DNA of 64,000 nucleotides, from positions 620,001 through 684,000 of the forward strand of contig JAHEWK010000014.1 of assembly GCA_020740775.1 (NCBI GenBank), read 5' to 3'. Shown one piece after another: positions 33,750-45,476 of the stretch. The translations under genes were made by a program, and so were the position numbers. The notes beneath the pieces are model-generated. The model worked only from the letters and a program-made list of their open reading frames with translations, was not told where the DNA came from and searched no databases. The DNA comes from Ilyonectria destructans. Its lineage: Eukaryota; Ascomycota; Sordariomycetes; Hypocreales; Nectriaceae. How positions within the stretch are numbered: position 1 is the stretch's first letter; each line of letters opens with the position of its first letter.

Positions 33750-36700
33750 ATGCCTTCGACGGACAATGCTCGCCGCTGGACTCGCCGTCGACCTCGCGCG
33801 GACCTGATCATCAACACCTCGTCCTCCCTTGCGTCGCCGTCGTATTCCTTCCCCAGAGACGCCGCTCCGCAGCCGCAGACGCCGCCGCCAGCAGACTGCA
33901 AGCCGCCGCCGGCCCTGTCTAAGTCACACCCCGACGCAGATAGCCGGGCGCTTAGTAGATTGCCGTCCTCCTCCCGCCACACACATGAATCGTTTTTAGA
34001 CAACCCGACTCCCGTTGAGGACGACATGGCCGACCGTCTGCCTCGCGCTACCCAGCGGGACTCGCACGACCTCTCGCTGTCGCCGAGGAACGTCACCCGT
34101 GACTCTCTCGTCACTAACATGCTGTTGTCGCTCGACCAGTTTTCCATGGGACAGTTGGGCGACAGGTACGACAAACCCGACAAGCACGACAAGTACGGGC
34201 CTGGACCGCGATCACATACCTACGACGACGCCGCGCCGCAGTTTGGCGCCGCCGATCCCCAGAGGACGTGGACTGCCACCTCGTCCATCAACGGAGCACG
34301 GGTCAACGGACATCAATATTCCTACAGCTCCGACCTGGAAGCTGCCGACGACTCCAGCCGCCTGTCCAGCCAGCAGTCTCGCGGCCGACGCAGCAACAGC
34401 AGCTCCAACTTCCAGTCGGGCTTCACGCGCCTCAACAGCGTGCGAGAGTCGAGCCACCGCACGCAGCAGCCGGGTCCCACGCGGGCGATGCACTCGCGAG
34501 GCGGCAAGCCAGGAAGCAAGAGCAGCAGCACCACCAGCGCGAGCGTCGACGCCGGGTACGCACAAGTCCTCGGCAGCCAGCGCTGGGCACGAGGTTTCGG
34601 ACGATCGGCCAGCTTCGACTACGGACCCGCACCGCCGCAGAACAACCCCGAGCCGGCGCCATTCCGAGTAGAATTCCCAAACAACTTCCTCGCCGACGAG
34701 TACGACGCTGCCCCGACCCCGACCGTCCCCGGAGGCCCTCGCCGCGAGACCGCGAAACCCATAATGCAGCCCTCGGTGCCGCCGCCGCCGCCGGCTCCCC
34801 TCGAACTTCCGCCCCTGGACCATAAACGCAGCAGCCGGTCGTTGCGGAGCGTCTCTGCCCGTAACAAGAGCGGCAGCAATCTACGAGAAACGGCCCCTGC
34901 CGTGCCGGCATTGGACCTTGACTCAGCACCTGCACCACATGTCGGCTATGAGAAGGCCAAGGATCCGCCCGTGCACAGTTCAGCACCTGCAACTGCACCT
35001 GCACCTGCGCCCGTGAAGGAGCGACCTGGGTTTTTCAGACGAGTCTTTGGCGGCGGCTCCAAGAACAACTCGCACAACTCACACAACAGCCACAACGACG
35101 CCGCCAACTCTCCCCACTCGTCCCCGGCTGTCGATCACACTGGAAGCGGCAAGATGCATGGGAGTTCCTCCACGCCGCCCTCGCGCGACACCTCGTCCTC
35201 CCACTCCCATCACCCGGTCTTGCAGAAGAAACCCTCGTCCTTCTTCCGCCGCCGCAAGAAGTCCGTCACCGATGACCCTCCTCCTCTGCCCACCTTTCCG
35301 ACACCGCCGATGCCACGCGTCGCCCCCATCAATCTCCCTGCTGGAGGGGACAGGGTCGTTTCTTTGCCTGAACAAAGCCCGGTCAGCAGCTTGCGGAAGG
35401 TCATGAACCCGTACCTGCGTTCGGCCGCGGGCGCCAATGGCCATCCCGCAGGCCAAGGCCCCTCTCCTCTGGCTGACATCTCCAACCTCTCCCACGAGCT
35501 TGACGATGACGACATTGACGACAGGGTTCAATACAAGCGAGAGTTCTCCCCAGACTACTCACCCAGCCCCAACGCCAAGATTCGAGCTGTCCATGCCGAT
35601 TCGGACGAATATCATACACGGGAGACTGATACCCCCTCGCGCCCACCTCTGGAGCGACCTATGAAGGATATGGGGACCCGTAACAACTCGTTCCTGGACC
35701 TCGACGGTGCCAGTGATAATGAGGATACCCATGATAGCCCATCCCACAGAAGACTTTCCGTCAAGACCAGGGAGAAGGCCGGTGATACCACACCCCGAGG
35801 ACGAGTTTCTCCCCAACCTGTGAACGACAATACAATCAAGGGCAAGAAATCTTTCCATCGAGTCGAGCAGACTGATTCCGAAGATGATCCCAGCCGTTCG
35901 AATCTGGCGTTGCCCATTGAAGGTGCACGGGCGACGAGCCCCGCCGGCTCCGTTAGCACCGGCACGGACTACAAGTCGGCTCGTAGTGCTCCTCCGAGTG
36001 TAAGAATCGACGGCTCTGCCGATCCTAGCCCCAAGGTGCTGGGAACTTTCGATTCCATCAAGGCTAAGCCACTTGATGAGCCCGAGTTCGTTATTGGTGA
36101 CCCTACTGAAGACGATCGACAGAAGGCTCAGAAGATCTACGATGGCAACGAAGACTTTATCCAGAAGTTAAAGGCTGCTGCTTGGATGGGCGAGGAAGGC
36201 CCAATCAGGCAACGGACTCTCCAGGCTTACATGGAACTATACGATTTCACGAGTCAGAGTATTGTCTATGCATTGCGGCAAGTATGTGGGCGTCTCGTGT
36301 TCCGTGCTGAGACACAGCAAGTCGATCGAATTCTGGTCGCCTTTTCCAAGCGATGGTGCGACTGCAACCCCAACCATGGGTTCAAGGCTACTGGTAAGAG
36401 CATCTGCCCCCATTGCTTGTCAGTGAGACTAATCATCCAAATAGATGTCATCCATACCATCTGTTACTCCATCATGCTCCTCAACACCGATTTGCATATG
36501 GCCGATATCGAACAGAAGATGACCCGCAGCCAGTTCGTGAAAAACACCATGGGAACCATCACGCAAGCCGTTATTGAGTCGGTACCCGATGCTTTTCATC
36601 GCCCCAGCGTCCTTCCTGGAAAGGATGGCATGCTGAACGGCAACGAGAATCAGGAGCCAGCCGCGGAGCATGACCGGAGGTCGTTCAGAAACTCTTTCCG

Positions 36701-38426
36701 ACCCCCTCCTCGCGCCGATTCTGGTACTTTGCCGGCTGAAGTCGATGATGACTGCGGTCCCCTGGTCAAATCCCAGTTCCATGGATCTAAGAAGGCTTGG
36801 GAAGAGCAAATTGAGGTTGTGCTGAAGGGCATCTACACATCTATTCGGGATCAGCGTCTGCCCCTCTTTGGCGCTGAGCCTGAGAAGAATCTCAACATGC
36901 CGGGTTCTAGCAGCGGTGGTCTCTCCGTCATGGGAATGCTCAAGAGGACCCCCAGCGTCCTCAGTAAGGCGCCTTCTGAAAGCCAACTTTCCATTCGCGG
37001 ACGTATCCCTGAGAATGGCCGGGCCAATACAGCGAGATGGAACTCCAAAAGTCGGTCACGAAACGGGATGGGTCGCAATGGCTTCTCGTCTAGTCGTACA
37101 AGCTTTGACGACGGCAATTCTTTGTGGAGCCCTGCCGGATCTTCAGCTACTTGGAGCCGCCATTCTCTGGGCAGGACCCAAACATCAGTATCGCAAGATT
37201 CGTTCGGTTCGGCAATGCCTCGTGGTGATTACCAGCAGTCGATTGGCTTTGCCAATGCCTTGAGCCAGGCAATCACCCGAGACGAAGACCTCTATGGAGA
37301 TGGCGCACCGTCCATCATGAGTGCTGACATCTCTAATACACAGTTTCTTGAGGATGAGTCGCTGGAGCTCGCAGGTCCTCCTTGGGTCAAGGAGGGAATG
37401 GTGATCCACAAGCATCATCTTGATGGTGTGGAGAAGAAGGCTAGAGATAGACACTGGTCCGAGGTGTTTGCCGTCATTCAGAAAGGTCAGATGAGCCTGT
37501 TCTCGTTCACCCCGAACAAGTCAATGCGACAGAAGAACCGGAAGAATGCCGCCTCCAACATCGCTGTGGGAGGTGGCAACTGGCAGGATAATGCCACCAA
37601 CATGGGCACTTTCAGCCTGCGGCAAACTCTCGCATCGGCTCTCCCACCACCTGGATATTCTCGCACTCGCCCAAATGTCTGGGCGCTGAGTCTACCCACT
37701 GGTGCTGTTCACCTGTTCCAAGTTGGCACGCCCGAGATTGGCAAGGAGTTCGTCAACACGGTGAACTACTGGAGTGCTCGTCTCAGCACTCATCCGTTGA
37801 TTGGTGGAATAAGCAACATTGAGTATGGATGGAGTGAGGCAATTGTCAACAATGCTCTAGTCACCGTTATCAACGAGACGACTCATAGCAAGACTTCTCG
37901 CCCAGGGAGCAGCGCAGCTCCTGGCCGCAGATCGAGCGTCACCAGTGCTAGCTTCCGAGGATCAAGCTTCGACCACGTTACCGGTGCCTTTACAAACAAC
38001 AGCGGCCGAGGAAAGCTTCCTGGTGATCGCGTCCACATTTCGGATTGGACACCGCCCACTCAGAGCATGCGGCCCAGCAACTCGTCAGAGGCTGAGCAAC
38101 TTGACACCCTCGACGCCTATGTCAAGGGTATTGAGGCTGAACTGCAATCCCACAACCAACTCCGCAGTCCTATGCTTCTCGCCTTTACTCCTAGAGGGGC
38201 CAATGCTAACAAAGCAATGACCAACTGGGAGCGCAAGAGCGCGTATTTGCTTCGCGAGATTGTCAAGTTCACGACGTATGTCGACTGCCTTCAACAAGCT
38301 GAGACGAGGAAGAATGAGATTTACACCGAAAGAGACCTTGCGCAGCGAGCTGCAAGAGGTGAGTTGAGCGATGGAGATATGGAGTTAAGCGCTGGCGAGG
38401 AGGGTGACGTTACCCTGAGACCATGA
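33750..38426 (+). CDS. Sec7-PH domain ARF guanine-nucleotide exchange factor
   Basis: Two exons (33750-36393 and 36445-38426) encode 1541 aa. The N-terminal half is low complexity (Ser, Pro, His, Arg) and probably disordered. The Sec7 domain lies around residues 780-960: FIQKLKAAAWMG, then LVFRAETQQVDRIL with the Glu that displaces nucleotide from ARF GTPases, then CYSIMLLNTDLH. A PH-like domain follows at about 1190-1340 (PPWVKEGMVIHKHH ... RDRHWSEVFAVI). A C-terminal helical segment completes the protein. Such proteins activate ARF/ARL GTPases on Golgi or endosomal membranes; yeast Syt1 has a similar layout. The 51-nt intron is a multiple of three without a stop, so retention would leave the frame open. 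The ATG at 33750 is used because the open frame upstream has no earlier ATG. Confidence 0.9.
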   Translation: MPSTDNARRWTRRRPRADLIINTSSSLASPSYSFPRDAAPQPQTPPPADCKPPPALSKSHPDADSRALSRLPSSSRHTHESFLDNPTPVEDDMADRLPRATQRDSHDLSLSPRNVTRDSLVTNMLLSLDQFSMGQLGDRYDKPDKHDKYGPGPRSHTYDDAAPQFGAADPQRTWTATSSINGARVNGHQYSYSSDLEAADDSSRLSSQQSRGRRSNSSSNFQSGFTRLNSVRESSHRTQQPGPTRAMHSRGGKPGSKSSSTTSASVDAGYAQVLGSQRWARGFGRSASFDYGPAPPQNNPEPAPFRVEFPNNFLADEYDAAPTPTVPGGPRRETAKPIMQPSVPPPPPAPLELPPLDHKRSSRSLRSVSARNKSGSNLRETAPAVPALDLDSAPAPHVGYEKAKDPPVHSSAPATAPAPAPVKERPGFFRRVFGGGSKNNSHNSHNSHNDAANSPHSSPAVDHTGSGKMHGSSSTPPSRDTSSSHSHHPVLQKKPSSFFRRRKKSVTDDPPPLPTFPTPPMPRVAPINLPAGGDRVVSLPEQSPVSSLRKVMNPYLRSAAGANGHPAGQGPSPLADISNLSHELDDDDIDDRVQYKREFSPDYSPSPNAKIRAVHADSDEYHTRETDTPSRPPLERPMKDMGTRNNSFLDLDGASDNEDTHDSPSHRRLSVKTREKAGDTTPRGRVSPQPVNDNTIKGKKSFHRVEQTDSEDDPSRSNLALPIEGARATSPAGSVSTGTDYKSARSAPPSVRIDGSADPSPKVLGTFDSIKAKPLDEPEFVIGDPTEDDRQKAQKIYDGNEDFIQKLKAAAWMGEEGPIRQRTLQAYMELYDFTSQSIVYALRQVCGRLVFRAETQQVDRILVAFSKRWCDCNPNHGFKATGKSICPHCLSVRLIIQIDVIHTICYSIMLLNTDLHMADIEQKMTRSQFVKNTMGTITQAVIESVPDAFHRPSVLPGKDGMLNGNENQEPAAEHDRRSFRNSFRPPPRADSGTLPAEVDDDCGPLVKSQFHGSKKAWEEQIEVVLKGIYTSIRDQRLPLFGAEPEKNLNMPGSSSGGLSVMGMLKRTPSVLSKAPSESQLSIRGRIPENGRANTARWNSKSRSRNGMGRNGFSSSRTSFDDGNSLWSPAGSSATWSRHSLGRTQTSVSQDSFGSAMPRGDYQQSIGFANALSQAITRDEDLYGDGAPSIMSADISNTQFLEDESLELAGPPWVKEGMVIHKHHLDGVEKKARDRHWSEVFAVIQKGQMSLFSFTPNKSMRQKNRKNAASNIAVGGGNWQDNATNMGTFSLRQTLASALPPPGYSRTRPNVWALSLPTGAVHLFQVGTPEIGKEFVNTVNYWSARLSTHPLIGGISNIEYGWSEAIVNNALVTVINETTHSKTSRPGSSAAPGRRSSVTSASFRGSSFDHVTGAFTNNSGRGKLPGDRVHISDWTPPTQSMRPSNSSEAEQLDTLDAYVKGIEAELQSHNQLRSPMLLAFTPRGANANKAMTNWERKSAYLLREIVKFTTYVDCLQQAETRKNEIYTERDLAQRAARGELSDGDMELSAGEEGDVTLRP

Positions 38427-39124
38427 TTTGAATCATGCATTGCTGCCGCCGACTTTCCAACGCGCGGACTGGCGTTGGCTCTCCCAGAATGAGAGCCGTA
38501 TCACGGGCACTGGAGTTGGAGTTTTCTGCCTCATCCTTGGCCCTTCTCCAGCCTTGATACCTATCCTGTGTTCATATTTTTCCCTTTCGATTCTATTACT
38601 GTATAAACAGAGTTTGCTTGTTGGGAGAGAGACGAGATGTATAATGAGGATTCACGGGACGAAACCGAAGGCGTTGCTAGCAGAGGACTTGGATATTAAA
38701 CCCAAAAACTAGATTTCTTTAATGGTATTGATGATGACAAGCAGAATGATTCTGTCTTCCTCTTACATATTGGTCCTTTACCTGATAATGTGATGTGTTT
38801 CTACTTTCGAGTCTTGACGACCAGCTTGGATGTAAGTTACGACATGATATGTGTTGAACCATAAAGCTGTCGAGGTAGAAGAGGAGCTCCATCTCTGGTT
38901 TGTATGGATGTGGTACATCCACGTGGTCCCTCCAACAGTGTAAGATGCATTTCCGCCAGCGAGACCATCCACTATCCACACTGGGAGGGTCACCGAGAGC
39001 TCAGGTCTGTTGTTTATATGGACAGCATTGGGCTTCCGATTTCAAAGTGAATATGTATGTATCTAAACCTCTAATCGATGTACAGGCTGCTCTCCCCTTC
39101 ATAGGTGCATACTGGACTTTGGGA
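38427..39124. other. Convergent intergenic
   Basis: About 700 bases between two stop codons on opposite strands; nothing recognisable apart from expected 3' untranslated regions. Confidence 0.55.
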
Positions 39125-39944
39125 CTATGAGCTGAGCATGTACCCAGTCCAGAGAGCCAATATTACCAGTCCTGGCATGCTCATTGAACCCAACTTCGAC
39201 CCCCCATTACCATTGTCGTCATCGTTACTATTATTATTACTGTCATCATCGTTGTCATCGTCGGTGTCTTTGTCATTGTTGACTCCGTTGCTGGATTTGG
39301 TTGTCGTGCTACCTCCTGCGGTTCTCGTGGTCGTAGGCACATCCTGGCTTGAGCTTTGTTGTGGTTCTGCTTCACTTGTGGCAGTGGAGCTGCTTGCCTG
39401 TTCGGATGTTGTGATCTCAGACTCAGCGGTCTTAGATTCGACGGCCTCGGATTCGGTGGTTCGTTCTGATGATGTCTCTTCGGTAACTGTGGCCGGCGTC
39501 GTGCCTGAACTCGACAGGCTGGACAGGGGTTAGCATCAATCAACAAGAGCCTAGCGAGACAACTCACGTAATAAACTCGTCGCAGAATGAATCTGCGATC
39601 GACATCTTCAAAGCATCGCCCTGGCTCGCGTCGACGCAGAACTCCTCTTCCGTGTCATCCTTCCACGCGAAACAATGCGCGCCGTAGTACCCGAGGATGC
39701 TCTCCTGCGTGTTTTTGCAGTCTGTCCCTACCGTCAGACAGTCCTCGAGGTTCGCCCATGCATCGCCCTCGGCGTCGCAGAAGCAGTCGTTGAACTGGGA
39801 ACTGGAGATGGGGCCCTTGCATGGCGCTTCGACTTTGGCGAGGCATGCCTGGCACGCTGAGTTCCCAAGGCCGCCGAAAACTCGGTTATCGGCGAGGGCG
39901 AGAGAGGCAAAGGCTGCGAGGGTAATGGAGATGGAGGGAATCAT
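39125..39944 (-). CDS. Cys-rich GPI-anchored cell-surface protein
   Basis: Two exons on the minus strand (39944-39568 and 39518-39125) with a 49-nt intron (GTGAGT, GCTAACC, GTCCAG) encode 256 aa. A signal peptide is evident (residues 1-18, ending SLALA). The mature N-terminal domain has ten Cys, including CQACL, DCFCD and DCLTVGTDC. After the intron the protein becomes Ser/Thr/Glu-rich, then has a D/N-rich spacer, and ends with the hydrophobic tail MPGLVILALWTGYMLSS after a small-residue stretch, the layout of a GPI signal. It is probably an O-glycosylated plasma-membrane or wall protein. The Cys pattern recalls small extracellular fungal domains but does not clearly match the eight-Cys CFEM pattern, so no function is assigned. 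Confidence 0.82.
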
Positions 39945-42276
39945 CTTTAGGGACTTGCAAGCAAAGCCGTTTCGTTGTGATTAATCACTCACGACGGGCG
40001 ACGCGCTCTGGGAGTCGATCGGACTTATACAACTGGGAGCATCTATCCATACAGACATCGCGCCCTGCGGCATTAGCCAGCTGACATCTTTCAAACAGGT
40101 TGCTCCCGTTGCCGATCTGAAGCCATCCCGAAATGAGATAAATCAAGCGAACAACCCCCCTCCCATCCGAGCTAGGAAATGGCCACAGCTTCGCCCCCAT
40201 ACAAATCTGGGGGAGCTCATGGGCCTGCCAAGCGAGTCCGACGCGGCGTGGGCCTGTGAGAACGCCCGAAACATAGGGCGCGCATGCATCAGCCGCACCG
40301 TGGCGTCTTCTTGATCGTCTTCGGGAATGAAACTAATGTCCGAAGGCGGCGCCAGCGTGCAGTCCGGGCTTGGCAGGCAGTTTCTGAGGCGTTTTTAACC
40401 TGTCGGGAGTGACGGAGTGGCAACGGGCTGATTTGGCGTTGATTGAAGCTTGGAGAAATCGAGTTAGCAGTGTGATGGTCTTGAGCTAACTTGATGGGCA
40501 TCAAGCACTCACTCGCCGAAAATGCGCAATAAAGAGTCCTGAAACACCGTCTTTTGAGTGCGAGAACAGGGTTAGGGATGTAAAAGTGTTATGCAGGGAG
40601 AAGCGAGCGAAACGAAACAAATCCCCAGAAAGACGGATTGTCTGCAGAAAAGATGTATAGGCACCCTGGTCACTGGAAGACGCAGAGTTACAGCGCAACT
40701 TTCGGGTTCGAATACGTCCATGACGGGCTCTCGGGCTTGGCAACATATTGCTAACGTGGGACAAAGGTCCTTGCCGTCAGACATTCTCTTCCCGAGAATA
40801 TGTCGGAATACACGTAGTCTACCGGGCCTGTTGGCTTCGATATTGTTAACCATGTAAATCCACAACTTTGCCTCTTTGGAATATGTGTAGAACGTGACTT
40901 CCGTCGTATTTTGGCACTCACTGGTCCAGTCCATCCACCCTCTGGGCTGTTTTATGACCACACGGGGCCCAACCTGGCCTGCGTTGGCGTCGTCAGCCAT
41001 TTGCTTTCGGTAATCTCGCCAATCACTAGAGTCTTGCGCTTACAGCTGTCAATATTGAACGGGAGAGATTCCAACGCGCACTCAGTCGGGAAGATATGGA
41101 ACGTGGAACTTGCTGAAGTTGGCATATTGTGAGGGCTCTCGTGGGCATCGAAGGTAGCCCTAAAATCGGGGAGATGGCCGTTTGGTACTTGGTTTGGACA
41201 TGGACTGGGAAGTTCTTGGGCGTTATTAGCACTGTTCCAATGTAGGAAAACACACCTTTTCACCCCGTCCATCCCGTTGCTTCAGCTTGAGTTCTAGGCA
41301 ATGGTGTTATTAAATTGTGGTTTGGGTAGTCTGCACCTCGACTGTCACCTTGCGAACGTGGAGGTATCGGTGATCTATCAAGGTCAGAAAATCACTCAAA
41401 GTACAGAGATTCATGGCGTTTCTAGTCTTTTGGGGATTTGGTCGAGATGGACTGTCCCGCATCGCTTCATAGGGGTGCTGGGTTCGGGGTTGACAAGCCA
41501 CTCCGGCCGCTAGCCTATATAGATTCCACGAAGCGGATGGATGCTGTGTCAACAAATGGATGATATTCGAGGCAGTCTGTGATACCAAGTCAGCTAATCG
41601 GACCTTTCTTGGGTCTGTAACTGTAGTAGGCACACTTGGAGCTTTTCTTCGAGGATCTCGAGCAGATTGTTCTCGAGGCCCGGCTGCATAATACAAATGA
41701 GTCAAATAACAAATTTTGTTAACAAGATAGCGTAGTTGTATTTCGAAGACTGGGAGGAAGTGTTGGGGTGGCTTGGGCTTTCGGTGGATGGAGGGTGAGG
41801 GAAGGGGATTTTTGGGTCCACGACCCTTGGGACTTGGGTTGTTGTTTTGACCTGTGGACCACCGCCAGCCAACTGTGTGTGTCTTGTTAAAAAAGCTGCA
41901 CCGCCATTAGATACGGGATCACATACAACATAAAATTACGCCGCAGATTCGCCTTAAATGTTTGTTGTCGTACTGCGCTGTTTGTGATCAGACTGGAGTT
42001 TTCCATGAAATATTGGCCCTTGGTCCGTCTCAGCATAAGATGAAGAAACTGGGAGTGATCACAATATGCGTATTGCTATCATCATACAGCATAAAAGAAA
42101 GCTAGAGAAAACCGGCGTTATAGTCTTAATGACGAAGTATAGTGAATTCATTCGTATGTTCGTTCCTAGGAACACAGCTACACGAAACAGAGAGATGTGT
42201 AACTAGTACACAGCAACCATCCCCATCCCTTTTGGATCCTCAAGCCAAGGTGACACCCGTTTGACTCAACCCCCGT
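39945..42276. other. Intergenic, possible minus-strand coding trace
   Basis: About 2.3 kb without a convincing gene. On the minus strand near 41135-40790 two overlapping frames read like one small protein split by a frameshift (first part ending GEITESK, second beginning QMADDANAG), but no family is recognised and it could be chance. Confidence 0.4.
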
Positions 42277-43071
42277 TTAACAGGAGCCCAGCATGGTGGT
42301 CAGTGCCGTCTTCTCGGCACTGGTGATGGTGAGGGCCCAGTAGCTCTTGACGGCGATCCAGCTCTTGGAGTACTTGCAGTAGAAGCTGGTCAGCGGGGGC
42401 TTCCACTGATCGGGCGAAGAGCTGCCCTTGGCCGAGTTGACCTCGTCGGTGACGGCCCAGAGCTGAGGGCGGGTGATGTCGTTGGCGAACAGAGTACGCT
42501 TGGCGGTGGTCCAGGCGGCGGCTCCAGACTGAAGAGTGTTAGCGAGGACGGCTCACGACTGATGCAATGTTCACAGTTCGGCACTTACGATCCAAGCGTT
42601 TTGAAGAGGGACCATGTGATCAATGTCAACATCGCTGGCAGCGGTCCAAGTCGCGCCGTCGTAGGGGCTGTACCACGATCCGGAGGTTGAGGCGCAGGCG
42701 CTGTTGGTCACGACATTGGTGCCATCACGCATGAGAACGGTTTCACTTCCCAGGCAGTTAGCAAGGGCACCGCCAAGACTGAAGCAGGAGAGTCATACCG
42801 AGTGTTGCACGTTCCGGAGACGGTGGTCCAGTGAGGGAACAGGTCGCGATCATAGGTACCAGTGTTGGTGCTGGCAGCAACAGTCAACGCAGCGAGCTGG
42901 GTTCGAGCGTTGGCCTCGGTGGGGATTCCTGGCTATATAACAGAGGAGTTATTAGACTGCCGTTCAGTCCTCTTGGCAGAGGCAGAGGGGTATAAGTCTA
43001 CTTACCGCTTCCGGAGTGGGAGCAGCGAGGGCGCCGGAGACGGCGAGAAGAGCGGCGAGAGTGAACTTCAT
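42277..43071 (-). CDS. Secreted HNH-type (DUF1524/GmrSD-like) protein
   Basis: Four exons on the minus strand (43071-43006, 42932-42799, 42745-42589, 42528-42277) encode 202 aa; three introns of 73, 53 and 60 nt have GT/AG ends and CTAAC or similar branch sites. The signal peptide is clear (MKFTLAALLAVSGALA). The mature protein has DVDIDHMVPLQNAW, the DHxVxL...AW core of the HNH/DUF1524 nuclease family, followed by FANDITRPQLWAVTDEVNSAKG and DQWKPP, where Asn and Lys complete the beta-beta-alpha-metal site. The C terminus contains two more Cys. Fungal secreted members are candidates for extracellular nucleases; activity here is inferred from the motif. The gene is easily missed because no exon is long. 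Confidence 0.88.
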
Positions 43072-44050
43072 CTTGATCTGGGTGTCTTGGGTTGCAGTGC
43101 CGAGAGCGTGAGGTGAATGAGATGAGAGGGAGGATTCGTGTGGGATTTATAGTCGTGCGAGAGTCCTCCTTCGTCCCCCTTCGTCCCATGCTCATGAATG
43201 GTAGCAATGACTTTCTCCGGCCTCGGCCTTTGAAGCCGGTCGATGATCCCGTTATCGCTGGATTGGGCGCTTACATGCCCCCTCTCCTGATACACTCACC
43301 GACCTACCTTTTTGCGAGTTGTTCCGTGTGATGCTTTCGTCGATCTCCCGCCCACGAGGCCTGGCGATAGGCACTTGTTGTTTGTTATCGCAGGGCGGAG
43401 CCACTTTCCATCAATACCAGCCCAGCCCTTGCAGAAGGCCCTCGGGGGGTTCCGCGGCGCAGGGCCGTTTTGGATTACACTGCCGATGGGGGTGTCAATC
43501 GCCAAGCCCAGGGGACATGAGGAAGAGTCCAGCGATCCAGTCAACGCGAAAGGCAGGGCCACGCAGATGGCACCTCGGCCGATCTCCACGCGCGCTGTTT
43601 GGCTGTGAGCACTCGCCAAGTGTGGAGAGAGCAAGGGAACCTGCCTAATCCAGCAACTGGGCCCTGGAGGTGAGACAAGCCGATGCTCCGTAGTGATGCT
43701 AGTGATGCTAGTGATGCTGCGTGGGGAGACGGGGATCCCTGTCTTTGGTGATCTGGCTAGCACCTCGCTAAGTCGTTGAGCCCGGACCAGAGGGTATGAA
43801 ACCGGAAGTTGGCAGTTCAGGTCTATCTCGAGATATCGGGTAGCTGGAGAGATAATGCACGACGGCTGACTAGATGCGGATGGTTGAGTAGTCTTTATCG
43901 GCTTATGACCCGGATAGGGCATCGCAATGCGTGCCGAAGGGCACTGCGGAGCGGCGCACTCCGTGGGAAGCTACTATAGCGACTCGATAGACATTAGCTC
44001 TAGCACAAAGTAGAGGTTTAGGTTTCCTCCCCTGCATCCTCTTCTCACTC
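43072..44050. other. Intergenic upstream of the HNH-type protein
   Basis: About 1 kb containing the promoter of the HNH-type gene. A 9-base unit (tagtgatgc) is repeated three times in tandem at 43691-43717. No gene is supported. Confidence 0.5.
43691..43717 (+). repeat. Three tandem copies of a 9-base unit
   Basis: tagtgatgc occurs three times without interruption; a minisatellite-like patch of no evident function. Confidence 0.85.
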
Positions 44051-44935
44051 TTGATTGGAAATCGATCCAACTCTTTGGTCAACAGCATCGGCAGCCTCCG
44101 CCCAAGGCTCCACTGGACGTATACAATCTTGATAGGGCTCGTGGTTTACGATTGCATGATTGATGCCAGATGGATTTCCACAACAATCACTGGTGACGGG
44201 GTCTCACTCAGCGGATCACGGATTCTGAGCCAAACTTATGGCCAAAAGATTCATATTCAACCGAGCTTTGCACAGTATTTGAACCCCTTCGACTCAAGGA
44301 GTAGCCGCATGGTGATTCACGAGCTACTGCTCACCAGTGGCATCTGGACTTCCAAGGGCAGTGGGAGCAGGTCTGAAAACCACCTAGAGGCAATCTTGGG
44401 GTCTTGGCGACAAATAGTCTAGGACAATCAGCTTCTAATGCTTGGCAATAACTACACTGGCTGATCCTCACGGCGAGTGGTGGAAGAAATTTATGCCACA
44501 AACGGCAAGGTATTCGGACCTGGCCGAAATCCGTACGCTATCAGTACTGAAGGTCAAGCCGTTTACTTCAAATCGGAAATGGAAACATGGGTAACAGGAT
44601 AAGCGTTTGCCGACAACAGCCTCGCCATGCGCGCAACAATGGCCGTTTTCTCCTTCTATGTGGCCTTTATGGTGGCATTTTCTCTTTGGTCGATTTTGAC
44701 AGGTATCACCTCTTCATCGTGGGAGTCAGTTCCAGAACTTCTCGCACTTTCCTTGACCGAGCAAGACTCGGCTTAAAGGATGAAATACCAAGATGAGGAC
44801 GCCTTCATGAAGGAGAATTACTGCATCTCGGCCCAGAACTATACGTTGCGGCTTCGCACGACTCACGGGTCGATACCAATGTAAAATATGGTCAGGCCAA
44901 AGGCATGTTACGGCTGGGGTACACTTTGGGACAGG
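44051..44935 (+). pseudogene. Decayed membrane-protein gene
   Basis: One frame reads like a continuous protein from about 44100 to 44773 but is cut by TAG at 44420, TGA at 44462 and TAA at 44600. Between the stops are coherent stretches such as VEEIYATNGKVFGPG, AVYFKSEMETWVTG, AFADNSLAMRATM and a hydrophobic segment (VFSFYVAFMVAFSLW). The reading then moves to another frame with LHLGPELYVAASHDSR and TNVKYGQAKGMLRLG up to about 44935. The family is not recognised; large uncharacterised fungal membrane proteins have this texture. An intron could explain the frame change but not the three stops. Confidence 0.55.
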
Positions 44936-45476
44936 CCTTTACGGGGCTGGGTTTGCCGGCCATGTTGGGACATATTTGTGCTTGTCCTTCAAAGCCCAAA
45001 ATTTTCCCATTGTCTGGGATAGGCGAATGACTTTGGCATGTAGAGTAGTCAAATTCGGGGGTAGCTTCACATTATCAAAATAATACGGAAGCAACCCAAA
45101 CCTCATGAAACTGGGAAAAGATATATATCCCACCCGCCAAGATGCCGATGTGGGACCAACTGCATTGCGCATAACTTCATGGCTCGAGCAAACCCACTGC
45201 ATCTGCCAATAGGGAATCCAGGCTTGTTCCGACGGAGTGGCTACAAACCCTGCGGCCAATAATGTCACGATTGCCCTCGATTTTGAGATCTTCTACTTCG
45301 TATATCCGTACTTCCGTCTCCACCATTCCCTTCCTCCGCCGCTTATACGGGCAGAGGGTAGTCACGGGGAATCCGACATATTTAAAACAGTTAAAATTGT
45401 TCGATCCAACAGAATAGATGTTGCATCTACAGCTAAGGTACGGGGAACAGACAGGGAAAGCTCAACAGCCTCAACC

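Noticed and set aside
36280..36320. Candidate intron (GTATGT ... CAG) just before the spliced intron of the Sec7 gene
   Set aside because: Removing it would delete the LVFRAETQ segment that carries the catalytic Glu, which is typical Sec7 sequence.
40565..40580. GGGTTAGGG-like string resembling telomeric repeat
   Set aside because: A single copy in ordinary sequence; no array.
40572..41272. Two overlapping minus-strand frames that might form one small gene
   Set aside because: No intron joins them, a frameshift would be needed and no family is recognised; mentioned only within the intergenic entry.
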